A stretch of 32,125 nucleotides of DNA from contig BDIP01000089.1 of NCBI GenBank assembly GCA_003568945.1, positions 1 through 32,125 of the forward strand, written 5' to 3'. The notes under the pieces are model-generated. The model was not told where the DNA came from. It did not search any database and saw only the letters and a list, made by a program, of their open reading frames with translations. Positions 11,001 through 22,000 of this stretch are shown piece by piece (position 1 is the first letter of the stretch; each line of letters opens with the position of its first letter). The DNA is from Kipferlia bialata. Its lineage: Eukaryota > Fornicata. The translations under genes were made by a program, and so were the position numbers.

Positions 11001-13059
11001 AGGGCCCTGGCCCATGCAATGCGCCCGGTCACAGGGGGCATGTTGTCGGGGCAGGGGGGGTTGGCCTTGTCGGCACGGAACAGCTGCCCCACGGCATCGA
11101 GCTCCTGGCCGAAGGACCGCACCATGTCGAGCAGGATCTTCTCGAGTGTCCGGCTCATGACGTTGTCGGACAGGATGCCGGTGAAGCCGTCGATGACGTC
11201 GAACTTGGACAGGATGGTGGGGGAGGAGTCGAGGGCGGCGGTCATGCAGCTGGACAGCCTAGTGTCCCAGGAGGTGGCCTTGTGCAGGAAGTGGGAGATG
11301 TCCCTGGGGAAGGACTCGTCCTGCAGGTTGCACGGGTCGTACTCGCTCTCGGTGAACACAGCCACGTGGCTCTCGAAGGAGGAGCTGATCTGCTGCACCT
11401 GGGCACTCAGAGAGTGACCACGGGGGCCGCCAATCTCCAGCCTCTCGAGCCTCTGGAAGGAGATGCACAGCTGCAGGAGGCGGTAGATGTCACGCACCCT
11501 CTCGGAGAAGGCGAGGAACAGGGATGCCACCTGCACTGTTCCGGGCCATGTGCCGTGGACGTACTGGTGGCGGGCAGGCTTCTTCTTGCCTGCCTCGGCG
11601 TCCTCCCTAGCCTTGAGGGCGGCCCTCTGCTCAGGGCTGGCGTTCTCATCCTCGGCAGATATGCGGAGGCTCTGCCTCTCGGTGTAGCGGGCGGTGGCGG
11701 CCTCGTCTCCCTCCACCTCCTCGCCGTCCCTCTCCTTCCTCTCCCTCTCCTCCAGAATGCCAGCGTTGTCAGACACAACCTGGGCTGCATAGTGCTTGTA
11801 GATGGCGGGGAATGCGTCACACACTGTGAGGGCGTTCTTGACCATCTCGATGGCGTCGGTCACCTCGATCTTGAGGATCGACTCAGAGTCAATCATGCCC
11901 CGCACCAGGTGCATCATGCCGTTGCACATGCACCGGAACAGGAAGACCAGGCGCTCCTGGGCCCTGAAGAAGGGGGAGTAGCGCCAGATGAGGGAGACGC
12001 CCCTGAACACAGAGTGCATCATGGCGATGGCCTCCTTGGGGTCACTCTCCTGGGTCAGGGCGTCAAACAGACTGCGCAGGGGGTCCAGCAGGGCGGCGTT
12101 GCTCTTGGCCTCCACAAGGCTGGCATCCACAGCGCTGATGACCTCCTGCAGCCCAGGGTAGTAGCTGGAGCCCACTCTCTCGAGGGCACCGAGCACCGCA
12201 GTGATGGGCTTGCCTCTGAGCTGGGATCTGATGGAGCCGAGGTTCTGGGCCTTCTTGGTCCAGAAGTCACACTCCACCATGGGCAGAGGGTGCTCCTCAT
12301 CAGACAGAATGTCCTCTGGGAGACTGGCCATCACCCCCTTGATCTGCCGGGTCCACTGGATGACCACCCCCTCGACCTCGTGTACAGTGTCCTTCATGCC
12401 CTTGGTCAGGTGGCCTGCCGATGTGATGCTGTCCAGCATGGACGTGTCAGAGGGCACAGGCAGCAGGGTCTTGCCGTCCATGTGTCCCCGGGTCACAAAC
12501 ACCACAGAGTTAAACCGCTCTGTCTGCCTAATGATATCCTGGGTCAGCACCTCAGGCCAGGCACCCGAGATGGTGCGGTCCTTCAGCATAGGAAGGTACA
12601 CCTCCGATATCATAGCAGCCAGCTGCTCCATAGGCTTGGCAGACAGGTCTCCGTACACCAGACCCGATGCCATCTGAGACGCATCCAACTTCTCCACCCC
12701 TTCCCGCTTGATAAAGTACACAGCCTTCTTCCTCAGCGTGGATGGCAGGCCAAGGGAGGGAGCAAGTTCGTCCCGTGCGTTGATGTAAAATATACAGTGC
12801 CGGGACTCGTCAGTCTCCAGGAACGTTAGCAACCGCTGTCTGGAATGAGGGGAGAGAATAACTATTGGAGGAGACTGAAACTCGTGAGTCTAAAGACACT
12901 GAAGTAGACACAAATAACGTACAGACTGTCCTCATCGGCCAGCATGCGACGCCACTTGTCAGCCTTGAGCTTCAAGGACATCAGCACACGCTTCTCGAGG
13001 TACTCCATCCTCTTATCAGCGAATTTCTCCTCCTGCTGCACCGCTTCCGCCTTTGCCAT
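5047..13059 (-). CDS. Outer-arm dynein heavy chain (beta-like), N-terminal part through AAA1, with intein
   Basis: Axonemal dynein heavy chain, the motor that drives flagellar beating. Five exons (13059-12923, 12839-10274, 10170-9815, 9710-5666, 5568-5047) join in phase to 2541 residues, 2137 after removal of the 404-residue intein. The tail (DHC_N1-like) starts near residue 46. The linker (for example [15 protein letters not shown]) lies near 1660, followed by [17 protein letters not shown]. Walker A GPAGTGK is at 1935-1941, Walker B CFDEFNR at about 2389, and the AAA1 end QDHYDWGLR at about 2506. [20 protein letters not shown] and [15 protein letters not shown] fit the outer-arm beta group (DNAH9/11/17) better than gamma. 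The protein stops after LRR plus 13 residues, whereas full heavy chains exceed 4000. AAA2-AAA6 and the stalk are missing and nothing downstream supplies them. The frame is intact, so a split gene is more likely than a pseudogene. Confidence 0.93.
5569..5665 (-). other. Intron 4 of the dynein gene with (TA)n tract
   Basis: A 97-base intron between NCSPE and [12 protein letters not shown] of AAA1. It starts GTACCG and ends CTCACCTCAG, and contains a TA dinucleotide run at about 5629-5652. Removing it joins two conserved AAA1 blocks exactly, which confirms both splice sites. It lies only 26 codons beyond the intein's C-terminal junction. Confidence 0.9.
5735..6946 (-). mobile_element. In-frame intein in the dynein AAA1 P-loop, VMA1-like, 404 residues
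   Basis: A self-splicing protein element that should excise after translation and restore [15 protein letters not shown] in the dynein. Visible parts by intein residue: block [14 protein letters not shown] with Cys1; repeats of the Hint fold [20 protein letters not shown]; block [12 protein letters not shown] (Thr62, His67); block [20 protein letters not shown]; block G TVVHN with His403 and Asn404. The +1 extein residue is Thr, an allowed nucleophile. Blocks A and B are very close to the yeast VMA1 intein (CFAKGTNVLMADG, FTCNATHELVV as I recall it). The middle, about 130-350, fits a LAGLIDADG homing endonuclease by position: a candidate second motif [12 protein letters not shown] (285-296) is followed by a match to the VMA1 stretch SLARSLGLVV. 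The first motif ([10 protein letters not shown]) lacks the acidic residue. Base composition matches the surrounding dynein exon. Predicted splicing-competent, endonuclease probably inactive. Confidence 0.95.
10240..10254. repeat. G15 run (C15 on the gene strand) in a dynein intron
   Basis: A 15-base homopolymer in the second dynein intron (10273-10171, minus strand). On the transcript strand it is a C tract upstream of the acceptor, a position consistent with a polypyrimidine tract. Confidence 0.85.
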
Positions 13060-13548
13060 CTTGGCTCAAAGACTCAGACACTAGGTCTCACACTCAGTGC
13101 TTGCTAGAGTCCTACTCTCTGTCCTACTGCCTCGATCTCTGCAGTTTGCTAAAAAGTTGCCGTGCTGATCACATTGCATAATTTGGGCTACACCCTTGCT
13201 TAGACAAAAAGATAGTGGGTCATTGAGTCTTCTGCTTTACAGCACTGTACAGGGCCTAACTTCGCCACTTTAGGTAGAAGTGTCTGGCGGTACACATTAT
13301 GTGTCATTGACAAAGCTCCTGAGACAGGATAAGAATGAATCTTATCACGAATTCCAAGTGACTGAGTTATTACGAGTGTGTTTGCCAAGATTCCAGTTTC
13401 GCCACTTACTGTTGAATTTCCGGTATCATCGTCCACAGATTCATACCCAGCCTTTGAGAGTGACTGTGAATGAATATGGCATTATATGTTTGGTGAGACA
13501 ATCAGAAACAAGATAATATTCTACTCGATTCCACACTACGAAATACAA
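13060..13548. other. Intergenic region, probable dynein promoter side
   Basis: A stretch of 489 bases between the SET-domain gene stop and the dynein start, both on the minus strand. Base composition is lower in GC than the flanking exons. A 78-codon plus-strand frame at 13280-13516 has no recognisable domain and no splice or composition support. No tRNA, repeat or clear TATA box was found. It most likely carries the dynein promoter and 5' UTR. Confidence 0.5.
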
Positions 13549-14977
13549 TCAAAGCCACTGCCGGCAATTGGGAGTGCCACAATAACACTTCTCCCTCAGC
13601 TCAGGGGCGTCTGACGACACCTTGTAATCATACGTGATCTCAGCGCCTGCCTCAATGGGTTCCTCGCTGTAGATGCCAACGTAGTCCCTGAAGAGGTTTC
13701 TCGACCTGGCGCAGGGCTGGCAGCTGTGGTTGATGAAGCGTGCCTCATTGCCGGACATGGTGGCATCAATCAGGGCACGGCTAGGGGTGCGGAACATGTA
13801 GGTGCTGTTGATGCCGACAATGTTGTGGTAGCAGTGCTCCAGGGCATCGCCCAGCCCCTCACTGTACATGTCCCCAGAGTACTCGCACAGAAGGGTGTTC
13901 TTGGGTATGGGGGCAAGGGCAAAGACACCGAACCCGGCAATGCCACTTCTGGCCACGGCTATGCCCTCCTCATGCCGATACATCACAGGGGGGTTGAACC
14001 TGGGTGAGAGGGGAATGAGCACATCACACAACAATAGATATCCTCGGCACCCACCTGTGCTTTGTGTCCACCACATCCATGGCCCCATCCAGACAGTTCC
14101 TCACCACTAGGGTCGACAGCAGAGCCCGCTGCGTCAGAGTGCGGTGGCAGTCCAGCAGCGCTGGGATGTCCCGGGGGTGGTCCTGGACGGTAGTGGTGCG
14201 GCCGCATGTCTGGGAGGGGATGCACCCGGCATAGTCGTTGTGCACCATGGGCACGGCCTTGGGGTGGCCATCGTAGCAGGTGGCCGGGTACACAGGCGCC
14301 GACACGGCCTTGGCAGGACTCTGGAACGGGTTGGTGACCGGGTTCGGTTGCCTCCTTAGTGACTCAGCAATCAACTGCTGGTTCCGCAACATCAGATGGG
14401 CACCAGGAATACAATAGTAGGAGGGAGGGGGAGGAGTGAGTCTGGGTAGGAAGTTGAGGCGCTTCCTGTCCAACAGGTCCTTGACAGGCACCCTGCGCAG
14501 AGCCTCAACGACATTGACGGGGGCACGCGGCAGAGACTGACTCACACTGGACTCGCTGCGGGATGGGCTGTGGGAGAGGGGAGCAAACGCCGGAGAGGCG
14601 GAGCTGTCGGCCTCCGGAATACTAGGGGTGGATATGCTGTACTCCAGATCGGTGTCTTCGGACTCTGGGAGGACAGTAACAGTAGGTGGTTTGTTGGCGG
14701 GCCTTTTCTTCACTGGAGCCTTCTTGGGCTTGCGTCTCTTAACAGCCGGAGTCTTGGAACTCTTGGCTGGGGGGGCTCTCGCAAGCGTCTGTCTGTGTGA
14801 CAACTTCTTACTGGTGGCTTGGGGGGTCTCTTCCACCTCGGGAATGGAGTCCTCCGCCGACGGTTCTTCCCGCTCCCAGTATGGCTTGGCATGTCTTCTT
14901 GTACGCCCCCGAGAGTACCTATCAGCCCGCTGAATCTCGAGTATGAGCTTCAGGGAAGCGGCATCCATACCCTCCAT
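13549..14977 (-). CDS. SET-domain protein lysine methyltransferase
   Basis: Likely a histone lysine methyltransferase. Two exons (14977-14055 and 13999-13549) join at AAGCACAG|GTTCAAC to 457 residues. The N-terminal 300 residues are low in recognisable domains and include a basic Lys/Pro-rich stretch (KRRKPKKAPVKKRPANKPP) that could bind DNA or act as a nuclear signal. The C-terminal exon is a SET domain: GIAGFGVFALAPI, ARFINHSCQPCARS, a Tyr-rich EITYDY, then a post-SET motif CYCGTPNCRQWL. NHSC and the post-SET cysteines supply cofactor and zinc ligands, so activity is plausible. The compact SET plus post-SET end is seen in SET1/MLL (H3K4) and SET2 (H3K36) types. With no PHD, AWS or RRM visible I do not choose between them. 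Confidence 0.88.
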
Positions 14978-15138
14978 TGCAGGGACCCTCTGCAGAGAAG
15001 CAATCCCAACCTCCTATGGTGTTTTTGTGTAAATAGAAATAAACCCTTTTGCTCTATTACCTGCTTTCCTGTACAGGGACGCTCATTCGATTGTAACGAC
15101 AGTCTAGCCTCAACTTGGAACAAGAGAGGACCTGAAGG
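14978..15138. promoter_or_regulatory. Divergent intergenic region between SET-domain and PP2A-like genes
   Basis: Only 161 bases separate two divergently oriented start codons (14977 minus, 15139 plus). Both promoters must therefore lie within it or inside the opposite gene. No TATA box is evident, but there is an AT-rich segment at about 15033-15058 (AAATAGAAATAAACCC). Called as regulatory from geometry alone. Confidence 0.45.
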
Positions 15139-16230
15139 ATGGGAGGGATAGAGCACTTCATTGAGGACCTCAGTCAGTGCAAGACCCTGAAGTATGGACA
15201 GATCAGGCAGATTTGCACCAAGCTGAAGCGTGTGTTGGTTGATTTGCCCAATGTGATCCACATCAAGAGCCCAATTACGGTCGTTGGTGATGTTCACGGG
15301 CAGTGGTACGATGTGAATGAGATTTTCAATGTGGGCGGCCCTCTGCCAAGCACCAATTACCTCTTCTTGGGTGACATCGTTGACAGAGGATACTACTCCA
15401 TTGAGGTCATGTCCTGGCTCTTCGCTATGAAGCTGAAGTACCCCCAGAGACTCCATATCATCCGTGGAAACCACGAGTCCAGGCAGATCACCCAGGTGTA
15501 TGGGTTCTATGATGAGTGTCTGAAGAAGTACCAGACTGTCAATGTGTGGCGCTGGGCAATGAGTGTCTTCGACATGCTGCCACTGTGTGCTGTGGTAGAC
15601 AACAAGTACTTCTGTGTCCACGGTGGACTGTCTCCTGTGTCTCTGGATGCTGACGCAGTTGTAGGTGAGTATTGCTATTCGTCACTGTTTTGCAATGTTC
15701 CCTGCAGTATTCTCTACTGCTGTCATTAATTGTCTGTGTCTGTTAGTGTGGTACTGTAATCCCTCTCTATATTCCATTGGAGTTGTGTTCCTTCCATTCT
15801 ATCTTGGGCATCTCTATTGCTTCATGGTTTGACCCCAGAGCTGAACCGGCGAGCTGAGCCCCCCTCCGACGGTCTCATCTGCGACATGCTGTGGAGTGAC
15901 CCCAACGACGACATTGAGGAGTTTGGGAAGAGCACCCGTGGAGCCGGGCACCACTTTGGCACTGCCGTGACCCGGCGCTTCCTGTCCAACAACAGCATGG
16001 ACATGATTGTGAGGGCGCACCAGATCAGCCACACCGGGTACGAGTTCCACCACAACGAGCGCCTCGTGACGGTGTGGTCTGCCCCTAGGTATGGCTACAG
16101 GTGCGACAACATTGCGGCAGTCATGGAGCTGGATGAGTTTGGCAACAAGAACTTCCTGCGCTTCCAGGCCTGTCCCAACGAGGCCAGGGAGTTCAAGCCT
16201 CGCAACCTCCAGCCAGACTATTTCATCTAG
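15139..16230 (+). CDS. PP2A-group Ser/Thr phosphatase catalytic subunit
   Basis: Catalytic subunit of a PP2A/PP4/PP6-type phosphatase. Two exons (15139-15664 and 15839-16230) join at GTAG|AGCTGAAC to 305 residues, close to the roughly 305-310 typical of the family. Metal and catalytic motifs are intact: GDVHG (50-54), GDIVDRG (78-84), GNHE (110-113), HGGLSP, LWSDP and RAHQ. The segment RQITQVYGFYDECLKKY is characteristic of the PP2A/4/6 branch. The C-terminus PDYFI closely matches the PP2A/PP4 tail PDYFL, which is methylated and recruits regulatory subunits. The loop normally NYCYRCGN reads RYGYRCDN, so it is a divergent member. The intron ends TTTGACCCCAG. Confidence 0.93.
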
Positions 16231-16599
16231 ACAGCCTGTGTTGCCTCTGTCAGGCGGTGACTTGTATTTCTATATCGTGTGTACTAGATTTGTTGTATTG
16301 AGAGCTTTGTTCAAGTGGTTGTGTTCATTTCTCTTGGTCTCTGTGGTATTCCCTTGTTTCGTTTAAATGCGTATGATCTACATTACTGGAAGGCATTGTC
16401 ATACTATATAAAGAAGGCATGCATACACAGTGTGTACACACTCCATAGTCTGTGGCTATGGATGATCCAATGGCATTGGAATCCAATTTGGATCCTCTTT
16501 ATCGCTACACCCTTATGTTTTCAGAAAATCTGAGTCGGCTTCTTTAGCAGGGTTGCAGACGTATATATAGGCCCCACTTGGGCAGTATTCCTCGCTAGA
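16231..16599. other. Intergenic region with TATA-like sequences
   Basis: A 369-base spacer between the PP2A-like stop and the next plus-strand start. It is AT-rich and contains TATATAAAG-like sequence around 16405-16413 and GTATATATAGG at 16561-16571. No RNA gene or coding frame is supported. Confidence 0.45.
16561..16571 (+). promoter_or_regulatory. TATA-like element upstream of the coiled-coil gene
   Basis: GTATATATAGG lies about 30-40 bases before the ATG at 16600. This spacing would suit a very short 5' UTR. TA-rich runs are common in this window, mostly in introns, so the match may be chance. Confidence 0.25.
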
Positions 16600-18734
16600 A
16601 TGAGCAAAGAAGTGGACCGGTCAGTGATGTTGCCGAGAGACAACACAGAGGGGGCCGGCTCTGCCTTTCTGACCGAGACTGATGCGTACGTTATTGTGTC
16701 TCAGAGTATAGAACATCTGCACTTACTGATTCCTGGGATCTCCAATGTAGTGTCTCACATTAGGATTGCTCTCACTGTGGCTGAGGATGGTGTGCGCCAC
16801 CCCAGGGGAGAGCACAATGTGGAGATGCTGCAGGTATGTCTATACTCTCACTCTTGGACACTATATACCCAGAGGACTCAGTGTTTAGGGGATAATCAGC
16901 ATATATTTCCGTCATTGACCACTGCTGTGGTGGTTTATGCACTGATGTGAAGTGGAGATATAATATATGTATATGTATATGTACCCGAATTACTTATCAA
17001 TTGTTGCATTAGTCCCCTCACCCAGCTGCGTCAAGACCTGGAGGACTGGACGGCCCGTCTGAGAGAGGCCCAGAGCAACTCGGCCAAGGTAGGGACTGGT
17101 GCTGTATATTCTCTCTCCCCCCACCCCTTCGAAGTGTATAGTGTAGCACTGCCCTCACCGCAGGTGTCTGTGCAGCAGAAGCAGAGGGAGGCCAACCTGC
17201 TCAAGAGGCAGAGGGAGCTGAAGGCCGGCATGGCTCGGTACAAGTCACACGTGGAGGGGATAGACAAGCGGAGACGTGATGCAGAGCGGCAACGCAAGGT
17301 ATATACTCATGTACTATAGAGAGTGAGTGTGTCCTGTTTGATACTACCCCCAGGACATGGAGGAGTCTGAGGCCACGGAGAATGCAAAGATACAGGCGGT
17401 GCGCTATCAGCTAGCTGCCCTGACCGCTCTGAGGGACATCCAGAACAACAACCTAGGTACATAGTGTTTGTGTGTCATTCCATCCAGTGGGGTGTTATAC
17501 CTGCCCATCTCGATGCGTCTGACCCCCAGAGGACATGGCCACCTTCCCTGCCTTCCTGTCCTCCTACATATCGGGCAGTGTGGCAGCCGAGGCCACCCCC
17601 CTGGGCATGGACGCAGCCTCTGTCGACTCTTTCAGCACAGAGGTCGAGGGGGTCATGGCACGGTACCAGGTGCCAATGCTAGGACTTAGAGTGTGCATAG
17701 CAGACTATCACATATCTCTCTCTCTCTCTCCCCCCCCCCCTGACCCAGGCTCTGTCCTCCCAGTGTGCCACCCTGTCCAGTGAGGTGGCTGCCAAGGAGG
17801 CAGAGAGAGAGAGGCTCGTCAGAGAGTCCAGAGAGGCCTCTCTGCAGGGAGAGAGAGATGTGGCCGAGGTCCAGGCCAGAGTGGCAGCTGTGAGAGAGAG
17901 GATCGAGGCCCAGGACAGAGGTGCGGCGCAGGGGAGGGGTGGGGAGCCGGCAAAGGGTGGAGACCCCAAGGCGCCCTCTGCAGATACTGTCGAGAGAGAG
18001 ATCAGGACCATATCGGAGCTGGAGATTGCCATCAACCACTTGTACGGCAGGTCCCGGCCCTCTAGGAACGTGCAGGCCACTGTGCAGAATGCTGAGTTGG
18101 CAGAGCTGTTGGCAGGGGGTCTGCCCCGGTCTCTGGTGCTGCTGAGGGAGAAGAAGGCACAGACGGCAGGGGTGCCAGTCTCAGAGATACCCGTCACAGA
18201 CTGTGTCAGTGAGAGGATAAGGTATGTCAGATGGTCTAACCACATGTATATACAACTCTCCTGTATACCCTTCTACCCTCTATAGCATGCTGATACTGCA
18301 ACTGATACTGATCCTGCCCCTGACCCCAGGTCTCTTCTGGTCAAGCTGGCCTGTCTGGCAGAGGGTGTCGTGGACTCTGAGATCATAGCAGAGCAGCTGG
18401 CCGCCGCCCACCCTGACCTTGAGGACAGCGACCCCCTCTCCCCTGACCCGGAGAAGGGCAGTGGCAGGTCGTCCAGCCTCACGGCCATGTTCCCGTCCTC
18501 GAGGTCCGCGTCTGCATCAGGACTCGTGGCAGGGCAGGTACTGGGTAGTATGCATGTATCAGCAACACGGAGCTATTCCTCTTCACTCTCTCCTCTTGAC
18601 CCCAGCCCCGTGTGCGCCGTGCCCCTGTCCCCCTCAGACCCAGGAGGGGTCTGGACATGGGGCCCACCTCCCACCCAGCCACCCTCCCCCCCATACACAA
18701 CCCCAGGACACACAGGGGGGGCAGGGGGGAGTAG
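16600..18734 (+). CDS. Coiled-coil protein of unknown function, eight exons
   Basis: I do not recognise the family. Eight exons (16600-16833, 17026-17088, 17164-17298, 17354-17456, 17530-17669, 17749-18221, 18330-18537, 18606-18734) join without phase conflict to 494 residues. After a short N-terminal segment (IEHLHLLIPGISNVVSHIRI) the chain is rich in Glu, Lys, Arg and Gln with heptad character through about residue 175, then again at about 225-290 (SEVAAKEAERERLVRESRE). A charged Gly/Pro linker, a helical segment (RSLLVKLACLAEGVVDSEII) and a basic Pro/Arg-rich tail follow. No enzyme motif is visible. Long coiled coils of this kind are often axonemal or cytoskeletal, but that is only a guess. 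Several introns are 55-75 nt and most end in CTNAC-N(2-4)-AG. Confidence 0.8.
17730..17740. repeat. Polypyrimidine run in an intron of the coiled-coil gene
   Basis: An alternating CT run followed by 11 C residues directly precedes TGACCCAG and the exon at 17749. It is a polypyrimidine tract immediately upstream of the branch-point-like CTGAC. Confidence 0.8.
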
Positions 18735-19029
18735 GCGTGTTGGTGAACGTGTCTTGCATACTGTTTTACATATATTGTGTCTTCGTGTAGTTTATCCAGA
18801 TTTCGGAACAACCCCGATAAATAGTGTACCATATCCATTTTGGTGTTGTCGCGTGAACCCACCCATTACATATATGCGAAGTACTAGATGAATGGCCCAT
18901 TAAATGGGTAACTATATCATAACAATATCCGGAGGCACGTGACAAAGGAGGTCTCCCACACAGTAAAGAAGGATGTGCGAGCCTCCTGGTCTAAATGTAC
19001 AGTACACAGGTGCCAAACTACCAAGTAGT
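18735..19029. other. Convergent intergenic region
   Basis: A spacer of 295 bases between two genes that end toward each other. I see no coding frame, RNA gene or strong hairpin. It should contain both polyadenylation regions. Confidence 0.5.
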
Positions 19030-22000
19030 CTACCCCTTCTTCATGAAACACTCGTCCCTGTGGTCACTCCCCCTGGGTATGTAGACAGACCGTACCCCGA
19101 GGTCTGGGTCCCTGCCCGTGGCCGATGCCTTCCTGACCACCCCCGTCACCATGCTGTACACCCTCATGTGCACACACCCATAGGTGTCCAGGGCATGCTG
19201 TAGCAGAAGGGGGATGACAGTGGAGAGGGGCACACTCGGCACCAGCCGCATGCCCTCGATACTCACAATGACGTCATAGGGCTGCAGGCCCAACTGAATG
19301 GACAGACCTGGGGTGAGAGGGTGAGGCTCATAGATACACGAGAGCATACACACACCATGTACCTGGTTCAACATCATCGACATGTGTGATTAGTAGGCCA
19401 CACACACAGGCAGGTCTGGTGCGGGTGATAGCATCCACAGCCGCATCCTCAATGCGTCTCACCTGGGGTCAGGGACAACTATATATCTATACAGTAGACA
19501 GAGTGCTTTACACCCTCTCCCACCTGGTTGTGGAAACTCTCAGTGTACACAGTAGAAAGAGTGCTATCATATTACTATACCTGGTTCTGCGTCTCCTGTG
19601 GGAAGTCCTCGGTGTCTAATGTGCTACACGTGGCAAAGGGGGGTAGGGGCCCACTAGGAGGGCCGGGGTTGGATGGGATACGAACAAGCTTGGAGGAATA
19701 CGCGTTGTCCCCCCCGTAGCGCTGTCTTTCCCTTGGCACAAACACCCCCTGTACCCCTAACTGGGCAGATGGGTGGTTAGACACCAGGGTGAGGGTCCTA
19801 TAAATGAGATCATGGTTTCCTACCCACTATACTACTAGACATACACCGTGTGACCACCTCACCTGACCAGCCTCGTCCTGTAGTTGAACAGCACGTAGTC
19901 ACACATGTTGGTGCGGTATATCTCCTGCTTCTTCTTCTCCGCTATGTCCCAGGGCATCACCCCAGGCACTATCCGCATGTCACCCACCTGCAGGATAAGG
20001 TCGTACGGACCAATCCCACACCTGATATGAGAGGTAGGCATATATATGGAAATACAAGAATATGGCTCAATCAAATGCACCAGACGGTAATAGACAACTG
20101 TCAACATTAGTTACTCCGTCATCTGTTTGTCGCTACTAGAGCAGACTATGTGGCCCATGGTCCATACCTAGTAGCCTCTCCCTGGGGGTCAGATCTTGTC
20201 AATGAGGTGTATTGACAGACTATAGAAATGGAATTGTCCTCACCACTCCCCCATACCTGTTTGGATGTGATGTGTGTGACTAGTATACCACACATGCCCT
20301 TGGGTAGCAGAGCAGCCAGCCGGGCCTGGACCATCCGCTCCTTGGCCTGGCTGGGGTCAGATATACATGTACAACCTACACACATATACATATGATCATA
20401 GTCACGGACATCAGCACAGCATACATCGTCATTGTAACACTAGCATTCCACTCACACTTTAGCGTATCCCTGCCCCCCCTTGAGTTGTGATGATGGTACA
20501 TCCCCAAACTCGGGTAGCTCTGTGGCAGTGGGTATCAGGATGCTATCAGGCAGGGGGGGGAGGCTCTTGCTGTAGGCAGACGCCGGGCCTACCCGCTGGT
20601 CAGGCCTAGTGGGTAAGGGTGGGGGCAAACTACGCCATACTATAATACTCCGTACTACAATGCACTTAAGCTACTATACAGAGCTGGGACCATCAGCCCA
20701 CTCATATACTCACCTAGGCAGTTTCAGCAGAACACAACCCAACTCGACACTCTCCTGGGTGGGGTCTCTGTGTATAGTGACCTCTCGTGTCTCACACGTC
20801 ACAAAGCTATACACCTGCAGGACACTGCAGCTGTGGCCCTTCAGGCTGATCCTCATTATATCGTACTGAGTGAGATGAGGCATTCTACACGATGGCAGGA
20901 CAAGTATGGGAAATAATAGAGTTGGAACCATATAGTTGGAATGAAGAAGACACCACTCCAATTTGTGCGTGACTGCTACGGAAGCGTTCGAGTATGCCCC
21001 TATGCATACATTCACAATAATAGAGTAAGAGTACTGCCGTACCAGGTCCTCCTGTGTGAACTCTGCATCTACTGTGAGCCCGTCCACCCCAATCACCATG
21101 TCATAGGGCACTATGCCATGGGTGTGGCAGTACACAGAGGGGTCAGAGTGGCGGTGGGTCACACACAGGCCGAAGACACCGTCGGGGAGGAGGGCTGAGG
21201 GTGAGACAAATACTACACACTGATATATAATTGCAATGTAATGGGTTGAGTCTCCCACCAGCCTCCCACTTGTGATACAGACATATACACCCCCCACCTG
21301 TGAGTGCGGCCACTGCAGCGTCCTCCCCCCTCCTACAGTCCACCAGGAACCTCTGCGCCTCCATGTCCCCTGTCTCCTCCCTGTCACAGGCCACAGCAGG
21401 CTGGGGCGGGAGGGAGGGCAGGCGGTCTGGGGCTGGGTTGGCCTCCTCCATGTACTCTATAGGGGGGGGAGGGGGGATGGCAACCTCGGCCTCCCCACCC
21501 CCATCTCCACCCCCATCTCCGCCCTGGGAGGAAGATGCCCCTCCCAGGGATGCACTGTCTGGGGGTACGGAGGGTGCTCCGCTGGGGGAGTCGACGGTGT
21601 GGGTGGACGGGGCCGTGTCCCCCTCTGTCTGGGTGTCACCCACAGTCTCAGAGACACCATCGGTGGTCGGCTGAAGACCCTCGACGACCTGAGGTTGAGA
21701 ATAGGCTAATAATAACAAGACCAATGATAAGACCAATAGCGCCAGAGTATGCCCCCACCTTAGCAATGGCCCGCTGCCACTCTCCTCTCTCCTGGTCAGA
21801 CCCACAGACCAGGTAGAAGACCCGCCCCACCCCCTCGGCGTCACTCAACCGCAGTGTGTGCTTGGGTATGCCGCTCTTGGCCACTGACCCCGGCTTGATG
21901 GAGAGGGGGTCCACCTCGGACAGGGCAGGGACACAGTCGACTAGGGTGTTCGATTGCAAGTGAATCACACCCTGCAGATAAGTAGAGTGCATAGAAATAA

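Noticed and set aside
10232-12829. An 865-codon open frame on the plus strand opposite the dynein tail, rich in His, Leu, Gly and Val.
   Set aside because: It is the mirror of a well-conserved dynein exon. Strong third-position C/G preference of the real gene removes stops from one antisense frame. No domain or conserved motif is present.
13280-13516. A 78-codon plus-strand frame in the intergenic region upstream of the dynein gene.
   Set aside because: No recognisable domain, no splice support, and base composition like the surrounding noncoding DNA. Its length can arise by chance.
19502-19580. A possible extra 15-base exon (AGTTTCCACAACCAG on the minus strand, before GTGGGAG) in the last linker of the PH/PDZ gene.
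   Set aside because: It would keep frame, but the joined exons also keep frame without it, and its acceptor (CTGAG) lacks the usual motif.
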